The notes below the pieces were generated by a model. The model ran no database searches, was not told the origin of the DNA, and saw only the letters and a program-made list of their open reading frames with translations. 64,000 bases of DNA from Prosapia bicincta (taxonomy: Eukaryota > Arthropoda > Insecta > Hemiptera > Cercopidae): positions 56,236,842-56,300,841 of the forward strand of contig JBAIZL010000003.1 of the NCBI GenBank assembly GCA_036971475.1, read 5' to 3'. Positions 22,561-37,689 of this stretch are shown in pieces. Numbering within the stretch: position 1 is the stretch's first letter; each line of letters opens with the position of its first letter. Made by a program: the position numbers and the translations under genes.

Positions 22561-25500
22561 CAGTAGCTAGCAACTGTAAATGTTGTGGTTTAAGGCATGA
22601 TCTTTAAGATTTTGTTTATATCTGTGGTTACAAACTGTTAGGATTGGAAAGACGTTATTAATTTATTATTTGTCTAAAGTTGTAACTTTAATTTCTATTC
22701 GCTGCTTTAATAGTTTTACATATGAGTTTAAGGAGTTTTATATAAAAAAAAACACCGTATATATAGTGCTAGGTTCCCCAACATTGTAGTTTACAATGTC
22801 TGTTTATGATTGGACATCCCCAGTAGGAGGTTGGTGGAATTTTAAACCATCGAATAATCATTTGACTTGGATTATTTGACCTTGTAGGTGCTGGCATCTG
22901 CGTTACTATTTCCAAACTATTTAACAATGGACGTTGCTGAGTGCAGTAGCTAGCAACTGTAAATGTTGTGGTTTAAGGCATGATCTTTAGGATTTTGTTT
23001 ATATCTGTGGTTACAAACTGTTAGGATTGGAAAGACGTTATTAATTTATTATTTCTCTAAAGTTGTAATTTTAATTTCTATTCGCTGCTTTTTTAGTTTT
23101 AAAGATGAATTTAAGAAATTTTATATAAAAAAAAACACCGTATATATAGTGCTAGGTTCCCCAACATTGTAGCTTACAATGTCTGTTTATGATTGGACAT
23201 CCCCAGTAGGAGGTTGGTGGAATTTTAAACCATCGAATCATCATTTGACTTGGATTATTTGACCTTGTAGGTGCTGGCATCTGCGTTACTATTTCCAAAC
23301 TATTTATAAATGGACGTTGCTGAGTGCAGTAGCTAGCAACTGTAAATGTTGTGGTTTAAGGCATGATCTTTAGGATTTTGTTTATATCTGTGGTTACAAA
23401 CTGTTAGGATTGGAAAGACGTTATTAATTTATTATTTCTCTAAAGTTGTAACTTTAATTTCTATTCGCTGCTTTAATAGTTTTACAGATGAATTTAAGGA
23501 ATTTTATATTAAAAAAAACACCGTATATATAGTGCTAGGTTCCCCAACATTGTAGTTTACAATGTCTGTTTATGATTGGACATCCCCAGTAGGAGGTTGG
23601 TGGAATTTTAAACCATCGAATCATCATTTGACTTGGATTATTTAACCTTATAGGTGCTGGCATCTGCGTTACTATTTCCAAACTATTTATCAATGGACGT
23701 TGCTGAGTGCAGTAGCTAGCAACTGTAAATGTTGTGGTTTAAGGCATGATCTTTAAGATTTTGTTTATATCTGTGGTTACAAACTGTTAGGATTGGAAAG
23801 ACGTTATTAATTTATTATTTGTCTAAAGTTGTAACTTTAATTTCTATTCGCTGCTTTAATAGTTTTACATATGAGTTTAAGGAGTTTTATATAAAAAAAA
23901 ACACCGTATATATAGTGCTAGGTTCCCCAACATTGTAGTTTACAATGTCTGTTTATGATTGGACATCCCCAGTAGGAGGTTGGTGGAATTTTAAACCATC
24001 GAATCATCATTTGACTTGGATTATTTGACCTTGTAGGTGCTGGCATCTGCGTTACTATTTCCAAACTATTTAACAATGGACGTTGCTGAGTGCAGTAGCT
24101 AGCAACTGTAAATGTTGTGGTTTAAGGCATGATCTTTAAGATTTTGTTTATATCTGTGGTTACAAACTGTTAGGATTGGAAAGACGTTATTAATTTATTA
24201 TTTCTCTAAAGCTGTAACGTTAATTTCTATTCGCTACTTTAATAGTTTTACAGATGAATTTAATGAGTTTTATATAAAAAAAAACACTGTATATATAGTG
24301 CTAGGTTCCCCAACATTGTAGTTTACAATGTCTGTTTATGATTGGACATCCCCAGCAGGAGGTTGGTGGAATTTTAAACCATCGAATCATCATTTGACTT
24401 GGATTATTTGACCTTGTAGGTGCTGGCATCTGCGTTACTATTTCCAAACTATTTATAAATGGACGTTGCTGAGTGCAGTAGCTAGCAACTGTAAATGTTG
24501 TGGTTTAAGGCATGATCTTTAGGATTTTGTTTATATCTGTGGTTACAAACTGTTAGGATTGGAAAGACGTTATTAATTTATTATTTCTCTAAAGTTGTAA
24601 CTTTAATTTCTATTCGCTGCTTTAATAGTTTTACAGATGAATTTAAGGAATGTTATATTAAAAAAAACACCGTATATATAGTGCTAGGTTCCCCAACATT
24701 GTAGTTTACAATGTCTGTTTATGATTGGACATCCCCAGTAGGAGGTTGGTGGAATTTTAAACCATCGAATCATCATTTGACTTGGATTATTTAACCTTAT
24801 AGGTGCTGGCATCTGCGTTACTATTTCCAAACTATTTATCAATGGACGTTGCTGAGTGCAGTAGCTAGCAACTGTAAATGTTGTGGTTTAAGGCATGATC
24901 TTTAAGATTTTGTTTATATCTGTGGTTACAAACTGTTAGGATTGGAAAGACGTTATTAATTTATTATTTGTCTAAAGTTGTAACTTTAATTTCTATTCGC
25001 TGCTTTAATAGTTTTACATATGAATTTAAGGAGTTTTATATAAAAAAAACACCGTATATATAGTGCTAGGTTCCCCAACATTGTAGTTTACAATGTCTGT
25101 TTATGATTGGACATCCCCAGTAGGAGGTTGGTGGAATTTTAAACCATCGAATCATCATTTGACTTGGATTATTTGACCTTGTAGGTGCTGGCATCTGCGT
25201 TACTATTTCCAAACTATTTAACAATGGACGTTGCTGAGTGCAGTAGCTAGCAACTGTAAATGTTGTGGTTTAAGGCATGATCTTTAAGATTTTGTTTATA
25301 TCTGTGGTTACAAACTGTTAGGATTGGAAAGACGTTATTAATTTATTATTTGTCTAAAGTTGTAACTTTAATTTCTATTCGCTGCTTTAATAGTTTTACA
25401 TATGAATTTATGGAGTTTTATATAAAAAAAACACCGTATATATAGTGCTAGGTTCCCCAACATTGTAGTTTACAATGTCTGTTTATGATTGGACATCCCC

Positions 25501-27000
25501 AGTAGGAGGTTGGTGGAATTTTAAACCATCGAATCATCATTTGACTTGGATTATTTGACCTTGTAGGTGCTGGCATCTGCGTTACTATTTCCAAACTATT
25601 TATAAATGGACGTTGCTGAGTGCAGTAGCTAGCAACTGTAAATGTTGTGGTTTAAGGCATGATCTTTAGGATTTTGTTTATATCTGTGGTTACAAACTGT
25701 TAGGATTGGAAAGACGTTATTAATTTATTATTTCTCTAAAGTTGTAACTTTAATTTCTATTCGCTGCTTTAATAGTTTTACAGATGAATTTAAGGAATTT
25801 TATATTAAAAAAAACACCGTATATATAGTGCTAGGTTCCCCAACATTGTAGTTTACAATGTCTGTTTATGATTGGACATCCCCAGTAGGAGGTTGGTTGA
25901 ATTTTAAACCATCGAATCATCATTTGACTTGGATTATTTGACCTTGTAGGTGCTGGCATCTGCGTTACTATTTCCAAACTATTTAACAATGGACGTTGCT
26001 GAGTGCAGTAGCTAGCAACTGTAAATGTTGTGGTTTAAGGCATGATCTTTAAGATTTTGTTTATATCTGTGGTTACAAACTGTTAGGATTGGAAAGACGT
26101 TATTAATTTATTATTTGTCTAAAGTTGTAACTTTAATTTCTATTCGCTGCTTTAATAGTTTTACATATGAATTTAAGGAGTTTTATATAAAAAAAACACC
26201 GTATATATAGTGCTAGGTTCCCCAACATTGTAGTTTACAATGTCTGTTTATGATTGGACATCCCCAGTAGGAGGTTGGTGGAATTTTAAACCATCGAATC
26301 ATCATTTGACTTGGATTATTTGACCTTGTAGGTGCTGGCATCTGCGTTACTATTTCCAAACTATTTAACAATGGACGTTGCTGAGTGCAGTAGCTAGCAA
26401 CTGTAAATGTTGTGGTTTAAGGCATGATCTTTAAGATTTTGTTTATATCTGTGGTTACAAACTGTTAGGATTGGAAAGACGTTATTAATTTATTATTTGT
26501 CTAAAGTTGTAACTTTAATTTCTATTCGCTGCTTTAATAGTTTTACATATGAATTTATGGAGTTTTATATAAAAAAAACACCGTATATATAGTGCTAGGT
26601 TCCCCAACATTGTAGTTTACAATGTCTGTTTATGATTGGACATCCCCAGTAGGAGGTTGGTGGAATTTTAAACCATCGAATCATCATTTGACTTGGATTA
26701 TTTGACCTTGTAGGTGCTGGCATCTGCGTTACTATTTCCAAACTATTTATAAATGGACGTTGCTGAGTGCAGTAGCTAGCAACTGTAAATGTTGTGGTTT
26801 AAGGCATGATCTTTAGGATTTTGTTTATATCTGTGGTTACAAACTGTTAGGATTGGAAAGACGTTATTAATTTATTATTTCTCTAAAGTTGTAACTTTAA
26901 TTTCTATTCGCTGCTTTAATAGTTTTACAGATGAATTTAAGGAATTTTATATTAAAAAAAACACCGTATATATAGTGCTAGGTTCCCCAACATTGTAGTT
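22340..27000 (+). repeat. three-unit higher-order repeat, about 1149 bp
   Basis: The variant ttttacatatga (consensus ttttacagatga) appears at 22721, 23870, 25019 and 26166, that is at 1149, 1149 and 1147 base spacing. It travels with ttatttgtctaaag and with neighbouring units marked by aaggaattttatatt and tttataaatgg. A further tatggag variant at about 25401 and 26548 shows the same 1147 spacing. Confidence 0.85.
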
Positions 27001-29439
27001 TACAATGTCTGTTTATGATTGGACATCCAAAGTAGGAGGTTGGTTGAATTTTAAACCATCGAATCATCATTTGACTTGGATTATTTGACCTTGTAGGTGC
27101 TGGCATCTGCGTTACTATTTCCAAACTATTTAACAATGGACGTTGCTGAGTGCAGTAGCTAGCAACTGTAAATGTTGTGGTTTAAGGCATGATCTTTAAG
27201 ATTTTGTTTATATCTGTGGTTACAAACTGTTAGGATTGGAAAGACGTTATTAATTTATTATTTCTCTAAAGCTGTAACGTTAATTTCTATTCGCTACTTT
27301 AATAGTTTTACAGATGAATTTAATGGGTTTTATATAAAAAAAAACACTGTATATATAGTGCTAGGTTCCCCAACATTGTAGTTTACAATGTCTGTTTATG
27401 ATTGGACATCCCCAGCAGGAGGTTGGTGGAATTTTAAACCATCGAATCATCATTTGACTTGGATTATTTGACCTTGTAGGTGCTGGCATCTGCGTTACTA
27501 TTTCCAAACTATTTATCAATGGACGTTGCTGAGTGCAGTAGCTAGCAACTGTAAATATTGTGGTTTAAGGCATGATCTTTAGGTTTTTGTTTATATCTGT
27601 GGTTACAAAATGTTAGGATTGGAAAGACGTTATTAATTTATTATTTCTCTAAAGCTGTAACGTTAATTTCTATTCGCTACTTTAATAGTTTTACAGATGA
27701 ATTTAATGAGTTTTATATAAAAAAAAACACCGTATATATAGTGCTATGTACCCCAACATTGTAGTTTACAATGTCTGTTTATGATTGGACATCCCCAGTA
27801 GGAGGTTGGTGGAATTTTAAACCATCGAATCATCATTTGACTTGGTTTATTTGACCTTGTAGGTGCTGGCATCTGCGTTACTATTTCCAAACTATTTATC
27901 AATGGACGTTGCTGAGTGCAGTAGCTAGCAACTGTAAATGTTGTGGTTTAAGGCATGATCTTTAAGTTTTTGTTTATATCTGTGGTTACAAACTGTTAGG
28001 ATTGGAAAGACGTTATTTATTCATTATTTCTCTAAAGCTGTAACGTTAATTTCTATTCGCTACTTTAATAGTTTTACAGATGAATTTAATGAGTTTTATA
28101 TAAAAAAAAACACCGTATATATAGTGCTAGGTTCCCCAACATTGTAGTTTACAATGTCTGTTTATGATTGGACATCCACAGTAGGAGGTTGGTTGAATTT
28201 TAAACCATCGAATCATCATTTGACCTTGTAGGTGCTGGCATCTGCGTTACTATTTCCAAACTATTTATCAATGGACGTTGCTGAATGCAGTAGCTAGCAA
28301 CTGTAAATGTTGTGGTTTAAGGCATGATCTTTAAGTTTTTGTTTATATCTGTGGTTACAAACTGTTAGGATTGGAAAGACGTTATTAATTTATTATTTCT
28401 CTAAAGCTGTAACGTTAATTTCTATTCGCTACTTTAATAGTTTTACAGATGAATTTAATGAGTTTATATAAACAAAACACCGTATATATAGTGCTAGGTT
28501 CCCCAACATTGTAGTTTACAATGTCTGTTTATGATTGGACATCCCCAGTAGGAGGTTGGTTGAATTTTAAACCATCGAATCATCATTTGACTTGGATTAT
28601 TTGACCTTGTAGGTGCTGGCATCTGCGTTACTATTTCCAAACTATTTATCAATGGACGTTGCTGAGTGCAGTAGCTAGCAACTGTAAATGTTGTGGTTTA
28701 AGGCATGATCTTTAAGTTTTTGTTTATATCTGTGGTTCCAAACTGTTAGGATTGGAAAGACGTTATTAATTTATTATTTCTCTAAAGCTGTAACGTTAAT
28801 TTCTATTCGCTACTTTAATAGTTTTACAGATGAATTTAATGAGTTTATATAAACAAAACACCGTATATATAGTGCTAGGTTCCCCAACATTGTAGTTTAC
28901 AATGTCTGTTTATGATTGGATATCCCCAGTAGGAGGTTGGTTGAATTTTAAACCATCGAATCATCATTTGACTTGGATTATTTGACCTTGTAGGTGCTGG
29001 CATCTGCGTTACTATTTCCAAACTATTTATCAATGGACGTTGCTGAGTGCAGTACCTAGCAACTGTAAATGTTGTGGTTTAAGGCATGATCTTTAAGTTT
29101 TTGTTTATATCTGTGGTTACAAACTGTTAGGATTGGAAAGACGTTATTAATTTATTATTTCTCTAAAGCTGTAACGTTAATTTCTATTCGCTACTTTAAT
29201 AGTTTTACAGATGAATTTAATGAGTTATATATAAAAAAAACACCGTATATATAGTGCTAGGTTCCCCAACATTGTAGTTTACAATGTCTGTTTATGATTG
29301 GACATCCCCAGTAGGAGGTTGGCGGAATTTTAAACCATCGAATCATCATTTGACTTGGATTATTTGACCTTGTAGGTGCTGGCATCTGCGTTACTATTTC
29401 CAAACTATTTATCAATGGACGTTGCTGAGTGCAGTAGCT

Positions 29440-32400
29440 AGCAACTGTAAATGTTGTGGTTTAAAGCATGATTTTTAAGATTTTGTTTATATCTGTGGTT
29501 ACAAATTGTTAGGATTGGAAAGACGTTATTAATTTATTATTTCTCTAAAGTTGTAACTTTAATTTCTATTCGCTGCTTTAATAGTTTTACAGATGAATTT
29601 AAGGACATTTATATAAAAAACACCGTATATACAGTGTTAGGTTCCCCAACATTGTAGTTTACAATGTCTGTTTATGATTGGACATCCCCAGTAGGAGGTT
29701 GGTGGAATTTTAAACCATCAAATCATCATTTGACTTGGATTATTTGACCTTGTAGGTGCTGGGATCTGCGTTACTATTTCCAAACTATTTATCAATGGAC
29801 GTTGCTGAGTGCAGTAGCTAGCAACTGTAAATGTTGTGGTTTAAGGCATGATCTTTAAGATTTTGTTTATATCTGTGGTTACAAACTGTTAGGATTGGAA
29901 AGACGTTATTAATTTATTATTTCTCTAAAGTTGTAACTTTAATTTCTATTCGCTGCTTTAATAGTTTTACAGATGAATTTAAGGAATTTTATATTAAAAA
30001 AAACACCGTATATATAGTGCTAGGTTCCCCAACATTGTAGTTTACAATGTCTGTTTATGATTGGACATCCCCAGTAGGAGGTTGGTGGAATTTTAAACCA
30101 TCGAATCATCATTTGACTTGGATTATTTAACCTTATAGGTGCTGGCATCTGCGTTACTATTTCCAAACTATTTATCAATGGACGTTGCTGAGTGCAGTAG
30201 CTAGCAATTGTAAATGTTGTGGTTTAAATCATGATCTTTAAGATTTTGTTTATATCTGTGGTTACAAACTGTTAGGATTGGAAAGACGTTATTAATTTAT
30301 TATTTCTCTAAAGCTGTAACGTTAATTTCTATTCGCTACTTTAATAGTTTTACAGATGAATTTAATGAGTTTTATATAAAAAAAAACACCAGATATATAG
30401 TGCTAGGTTCCCCAACATTGTAGTTTACAATGTCTGTTTATGATTGGACATCCCCAGCAGGAGGTTAGTGGAATTTTAAACCATCGAATCATCATTTGAC
30501 TTGGATTATTTGACCTTGTAGGTGCTGGCATCTGCGTTACTATTTCCAAACTATTTATCAATGGACGTTGCTGAGTGCAGTAGCTAGCAACTGTAAATGT
30601 TGTGGTTTAAGGCATGATCTTTAGGTTTTTGTTTATATCTGTGGTTACAAACTGTTAGGATTGGAAAGACGTTATTAATTTATTATTTCTCTAAAGCTGT
30701 AACGTTAATTTCTATTCGCTACTTTAATAGTTTTACAGATGAATTTAATGAGTTTTATATAAACAAAACACCGTATATATAGTGCTAGGTTCCCCAACAT
30801 TGTAGTTTACAATGTCTGTTTATGATTGGACATCCCCAGTAGGAGGTTGGTTGAATTTTAAACCATCGAATCATCATTTGACTTGGATTATTTGACCTTG
30901 TAGGTGCTGGCATCTGCGTTACTATTTCCAAACTATTTATCAATGAACGTTGCTGAGTGCAGTAGCTAGCAACTGTAAATGTTGTGGTTTAAGGCATGAT
31001 CTTTAGGATTTTGTTTATATCTGTGGTTACAAACTGTTAGGATTGGAAAGACGTTATTAATTTATTATTTCTCTAAAGTTGTAACTTTAATTTCTATTCG
31101 CTGCTTTAATAGTTTTACAGATGAATTTAATGAGTTTTAGAAAAAAAAAAAAAACACCGTATATATAGTGCTAGGTTCCCCAACATTGTAGTTTACAATG
31201 TCTGTTTATGATTGGACATCCCCAGTAGGAGGTTGGTTGAATTTTAAACCATCGAATCATCATTTGACTTGGATTATTTGACCTTGTAGGTGCTGGCATC
31301 TGCGTTACTATTTCCAAACTATTTATCAATGGACGTTGCTGAGTGCAGTAGCTAGCAACTGTAAATGTTGTGGTTTAAGGCATGATCTTTAAGTTTTTGT
31401 TTATATCTGTGGTTCCAAACTGTTAGGATTGGAAAGACGTTATTAATTTATTATTTCTCTAAAGCTGTAACGTTAATTTCTATTCGCTACTTTAATAGTT
31501 TTACAGATGAATTTAATGAGTTTATATAAACAAAACACCGTATATATAGTGCTAGGTTCCCCAACATTGTAGTTTACAATGTCTGTTTATGATTGGACAT
31601 CCCCAGTAGGAGGTTGGTTGAATTTTAAACCATCGAATCATCATTTGACTTGGATTATTTGACCTTGTAGGTGCTGGCATCTGCGTTACTATTTCCAAAC
31701 TATTTATCAATGGACGTTGCTGAGTGCAGTAGCTAGCAACTGTAAATGTTGTGGTTTAAGGCATGATCTTTAAGTTTTTGTTTATATCTGTGGTTACAAA
31801 CTGTTAGGATTGGAAAGACGTTATTAATTTATTATTTCTCTAAAGCTGTAACGTTAATTTCTATTCGCTACTTTAATAGTTTTACAGATGAATTTAATGA
31901 GTTATATATAAAAAAAACACCGTATATATAGTGCTAGGTTCCCCAACATTGTAGTTTACAATGTCTGTTTATGATTGGACATCCCCAGTAGGAGGTTGGC
32001 GGAATTTTAAACCATCGAATCATCATTTGACTTGGATTATTTGACCTTGTAGGTGCTGGCATCTGCGTTACTATTTCCAAACTATTTATCAATGGACGTT
32101 GCTGAGTGCAGTAGCTAGCAACTGTAAATGTTGTGGTTTAAGGCATGATCTTTAAGTTTTTATTTATATCTGTGGTTACAAACTGTTAGGATTGGAAAGA
32201 CGTTATTAATTTATTATTTCTCTAAAGCTGTAACGTTAATTTCTATTCGCTACTTTAATAGTTTTACAGATGAATTTAATGAGTTTTATATAAAAAAAAC
32301 ACCGTATATATAGTGCTAGGTTCCCCACTATTGTAGTTTACAATGTCTGTTTATGATTGGACATCCCCAGTAGGAGGTTGGTTGAATTTTAAACCATCGA

Positions 32401-35400
32401 ATCATCATTTGACTTGGATTATTTGGCCTTGTAGGTGCTGGCATCTGCGTTACTATTTCCAAACTATTTATCAATGGACGTTGCTGAGTGCAGTAGCTAG
32501 CAACTGTAAATGTTGTGGTTTAAGGCATGATCTTTAAGTTTTTGTTTATATCTGTGGTTCCAAACTTTTACGATTGGAAAGACGTTATTAATTTATTATT
32601 TCTCTAAAGCTGTAACGTTAATTTCTATTCGCTACTTTAATAGTTTTACAGATGAATTTAATGAGTTTTATATAAACAAAACACCGTATATATAGTGCTA
32701 GGTTCCCCAACATTGTAGTTTACAATGTCTGTTTATGATTGGACATCCCCAGTAGGAGGTTGGTTGAATTTTAAACCATCGAATCATCATTTGACTTGGA
32801 TTATTTGACCTTGTAGGTGCTGGCATCTGCGTTACTATTTCCAAACTATTTATCAATGAACGTTGCTGAGTGCAGTAGCTAGCAACTGTAAATGTTGTGG
32901 TTTAAGGCATGATCTTTAGGATTTTGTTTATATCTGTGGTTACAAACTGTTAGGATTGGAAAGACGTTATTAATTTATTATTTCTCTAAAGTTGTAACTT
33001 TAATTTCTATTCGCTGCTTTAATAGTTTTACAGATGAATTTAATGAGTTTTAGAAAAAAAAAAAAAACACCGTATATATAGTGCTAGGTTCCCCAACATT
33101 GTAGTTTACAATGTCTGTTTATGATTGGACATCCCCAGTAGGAGGTTGGTTGAATTTTAAACCATCGAATCATCATTTGACTTGGATTATTTGACCTTGT
33201 AGGTGCTGGCATCTGCGTTACTATTTCCAAACTATTTATCAATGGACGTTGCTGAGTGCAGTAGCTAGCAACTGTAAATGTTGTGGTTTAAGGCATGATC
33301 TTTAAGTTTTTGTTTATATCTGTGGTTCCAAACTGTTAGGATTGGAAAGACGTTATTAATTTATTATTTCTCTAAAGCTGTAACGTTAATTTCTATTCGC
33401 TACTTTAATAGTTTTACAGATGAATTTAATGAGTTTATATAAACAAAACACCGTATATATAGTGCTAGGTTCCCCAACATTGTAGTTTACAATGTCTGTT
33501 TATGATTGGACATCCCCAGTAGGAGGTTGGTTGAATTTTAAACCATCGAATCATCATTTGACTTGGATTATTTGACCTTGTAGGTGCTGGCATCTGCGTT
33601 ACTATTTCCAAACTATTTATCAATGGACGTTGCTGAGTGCAGTAGCTAGCAACTGTAAATGTTGTGGTTTAAGGCATGATCTTTAAGTTTTTGTTTATAT
33701 CTGTGGTTACAAACTGTTAGGATTGGAAAGACGTTATTAATTTATTATTTCTCTAAAGCTGTAACGTTAATTTCTATTCGCTACTTTAATAGTTTTACAG
33801 ATGAATTTAATGAGTTATATATAAAAAAAACACCGTATATATAGTGCTAGGTTCCCCAACATTGTAGTTTACAATGTCTGTTTATGATTGGACATCCCCA
33901 GTAGGAGGTTGGCGGAATTTTAAACCATCGAATCATCATTTGAATTGGATTATTTGACCTTGTAGGTGCTGGCATCTACGTTACTATTTCCAAACTATTT
34001 ATCAATGGACGTTGCTGAGTGCAGTAGCTAGCAACTGTAAATGTTGTGGTTTAAGGCATGATCTTTAGGATTTTGTTTATATCTGTGGTTACAAACTGTT
34101 AGGATTGGAAAGACGTTATTAATTTATTATTTCTCTAAAGTTGTAACTTTAATTTCTATTCGCTGCTTTAATAGTTTTACAGATGAATTTAATGAGTTTT
34201 ATATAAAAAAAACACCGTATATATAGTGCTAGGTTCCCCAACATTGTAGCTTACAATGTCTGTTTATGATTGGACATCCCCAGCAGGAGGTTGGTGGAAT
34301 TTTAAACCATCGAATCATCATTTGACTTGGATTATTTGACCTTGTAGGTGCTGGCATCTGCGTTACTATTTCCAAACTATTTATCAATGGACGTTGCTGA
34401 GTGCAGTAGCTAGCAACTGTAAATGTTGTGGTTTAAAGCATGATTTTTAAGATTTTGTTTATATCTGTGGTTACAAATTGTTAGGATTGGAAAGACGTTA
34501 TTAATTTATTATTTCTCTAAAGTTGTAACTTTAATTTCTATTCGCTGCTTTAATAGTTTTACAGATGAATTTAAGGACATTTATATAAAAAACACCGTAT
34601 ATACAGTGTTAGGTTCCCCAACATTGTAGTTTACAATGTCTGTTTATGATTGGACATCCCCAGTAGGAGGTTGGTGGAATTTTAAACCATCAAATCATCA
34701 TTTGACTTGGATTATTTGACCTTGTAGGTGCTGGGATCTGCGTTACTATTTCCAAACTATTTATCAATGGACGTTGCTGAGTGCAGTAGCTAGCAACTGT
34801 AAATGTTGTGGTTTAAGGCATGATCTTTAAGATTTTGTTTATATCTGTGGTTACAAACTGTTAGGATTGGAAAGACGTTATTAATTTATTATTTCTCTAA
34901 AGTTGTAACTTTAATTTCTATTCGCTGCTTTAATAGTTTTAGAGATGAATTTAAGGAATTTTATATTAAAAAAAACACCGTATATATAGTGCTAGGTTCC
35001 CCAACATTGTAGTTTACAATGTCTGTTTATGATTGGACATCCCCAGTAGGAGGTTGGTGGAATTTTAAACCATCGAATCATCATTTGACTTGGATTATTT
35101 AACCTTATAGGTGCTGGCATCTGCGTTACTATTTCCAAACTATTTATCAATGGACGTTGCTGAGTGCAGTAGCTAGCAATTGTAAATGTTGTGGTTTAAA
35201 TCATGATCTTTAAGATTTTGTTTATATCTGTGGTTACAAACTGTTAGGATTGGAAAGACGTTATTAATTTATTATTTCTCTAAAGCTGTAACGTTAATTT
35301 CTATTCGCTACTTTAATAGTTTTACAGATGAATTTAATGAGTTTTATATAAAAAAAAACACCAGATATATAGTGCTAGGTTCCCCAACATTGTAGTTTAC

Positions 35401-37000
35401 AATGTCTGTTTATGATTGGACATCCCCAGCAGGAGGTTAGTGGAATTTTAAACCATCGAATCATCATTTGACTTGGATTATTTGACCTTGTAGGTGCTGG
35501 CATCTGCGTTACTATTTCCAAACTATTTATCAATGGACGTTGCTGAGTGCAGTAGCTAGCAACTGTAAATGTTGTGGTTTAAGGCATGATCTTTAGGTTT
35601 TTGTTTATATCTGTGGTTACAAACTGTTAGGATTGGAAAGACGTTATTAATTTATTATATCTCTAAAGCTGTAACGTTAATTTCTATTCGCTACTTTAAT
35701 AGATTTACAGATGAATTTAATGAGTTTTATATAAAAAAAAACACCGTATATATAGTGCTAGGTTCCCCACTATTGTAGTTTACAATGTCTGTTTATGATT
35801 GGACATCCCCAGTAGGAGGTTGGTTGAATTTTAAACCATCGAATCATCATTTGACTTGGATTATTTGGCCTTGTAGGTGCTGGCATCTGCGTTACTATTT
35901 CCAAACTATTTATCAATGGACGTTGCTGAGTGCAGTAGCTAGCAACTGTAAATGTTGTGGTTTAAGGCATGATCTTTAAGTTTTTGTTTATATCTGTGGT
36001 TCCAAACTGTTACGATTGGAAAGACGTTATTAATTTATTATTTCTCTAAAGCTGTAACGTTAATTTCTATTCGCTACTTTAATAGTTTTACAGATGAATT
36101 TAATGAGTTTTATATAAACAAAACACCGTATATATAGTGCTAGGTTCCCCAACATTGTAGTTTACAATGTCTGTTTATGATTGGACATCCCCAGTAGGAG
36201 GTTGGTTGAATTTTAAACCATCGAATCATCATTTGACTTGGATTATTTGACCTTGTAGGTGCTGGCATCTGCGTTACTATTTCCAAACTATTTATCAATG
36301 AACGTTGCTGAGTGCAGTAGCTAGCAACTGTAAATGTTGTGGTTTAAGGCATGATCTTTAGGATTTTGTTTATATCTGTGGTTACAAACTGTTAGGATTG
36401 GAAAGACGTTATTAATTTATTATTTCTCTAAAGTTGTAACTTTAATTTCTATTCGCTGCTTTAATAGTTTTACAGATGAATTTAATGAGTTTTAGAAAAA
36501 AAAAAAAAACACCGTATATATAGTGCTAGGTTCCCCAACATTGTAGTTTACAATGTCTGTTTATGATTGGACATCCCCAGTAGGAGGTTGGTGGAATTTT
36601 AAACCATCGAATCATCATTTGACTTGGATTATTTGACCTTGTAGGTGCTGGCATCTGCGTTACTATTTCCAAACTATTTATCAATGGACGTTGCTGAGTG
36701 CAGTAGCTAGCAACTGTAAATGTTGTGGTTTAAAGCATGATTTTTAAGATTTTGTTTATATCTGTGGTTACAAACTGTTAGTATTGGAAAGACGTTATTA
36801 ATTTATTATTTCTCTAAAGTTGTAACTTTAATTTCTATTCGCTGCTTTAATAGTTTAACAGATGAATTTAGGGACTTTTATATAAAAAACACTGTATATA
36901 TAGTGCTATGTACCCCAACATTGTAGTTTACAATGTCTGTTTATGATTGGACATCCCCAGCAGGAGGTTGGTGGAATTTTACACCATCGAATCATCATTT
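29440..37000 (+). repeat. nested 5-, 9- and 13-unit higher-order repeats
   Basis: The marker aggacatttatataaaa with tatacagtgttagg occurs near 29602 and 34574, and ccagatatatagtg occurs at 30389 and 35361. Both pairs are 4972 apart (13 units). A long A-run after gagttttag occurs at 31138, 33051 and 36493, spaced 1913 (5 units) and 3442 (9 units). A unit with ttccccactattg and atttggcc occurs at about 32343 and 35785, also 3442 apart. The blocks overlap, so several rounds of duplication of different size are superimposed. Confidence 0.85.
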
Positions 37001-37689
37001 GACTTGGATTATTTGACCTTGTAGGTGCTGGCATCTGCGTTACTATTTCCAAACTATTTATCAATGGACGTTGCTGAATGCAGTAGCTAGCAACTGTAAA
37101 TGTTGTAGTTTAAGGCATGATCTTTAAGATTTTGTTTATATCTGTGGTTACAAACTGTTAGGATTGGAAAGACGTTATTAATTTAATATTTCTCTAAAGT
37201 TGTAACTTTAATTTCTATTCGCTGCTTTAATAGTTTTACAGATGAATTTAAAGAGTTTTATAAAAAAAAAAAACCCGTATATATAGTGCTAGGTTCCCCA
37301 ACATTGTAGTTTACAATGTCTGTTTATGATTGGACATCCCCAGTAGGAGGTTGGTGGAATTTTAAACCATCGAATCATCATTTGACTTGGATTATTTGAC
37401 CTTGTAGGTGCTGGCATCTGCGTTACTATTTCCAAACTATTTATCAATGGACGTTGCTGAGTGCAGTAGCTAGCAACTGTAAATGTTGTGGTTTAAGGCA
37501 TGATCTTTAAGATTTTGTTTATATCTGTGGTTACAAACTGTTAGGATTGGAAAGACGTTATTAATTTATTATTTCTCTAAAGCTGTAACGTTAATTTCTA
37601 TTCGCTACTTTAATAGTTTTACAGATGAATTTAATGAGTTTTATATAAAAAAAAACACTGTATATATAGTGCTAGGTTCCCCAACATTG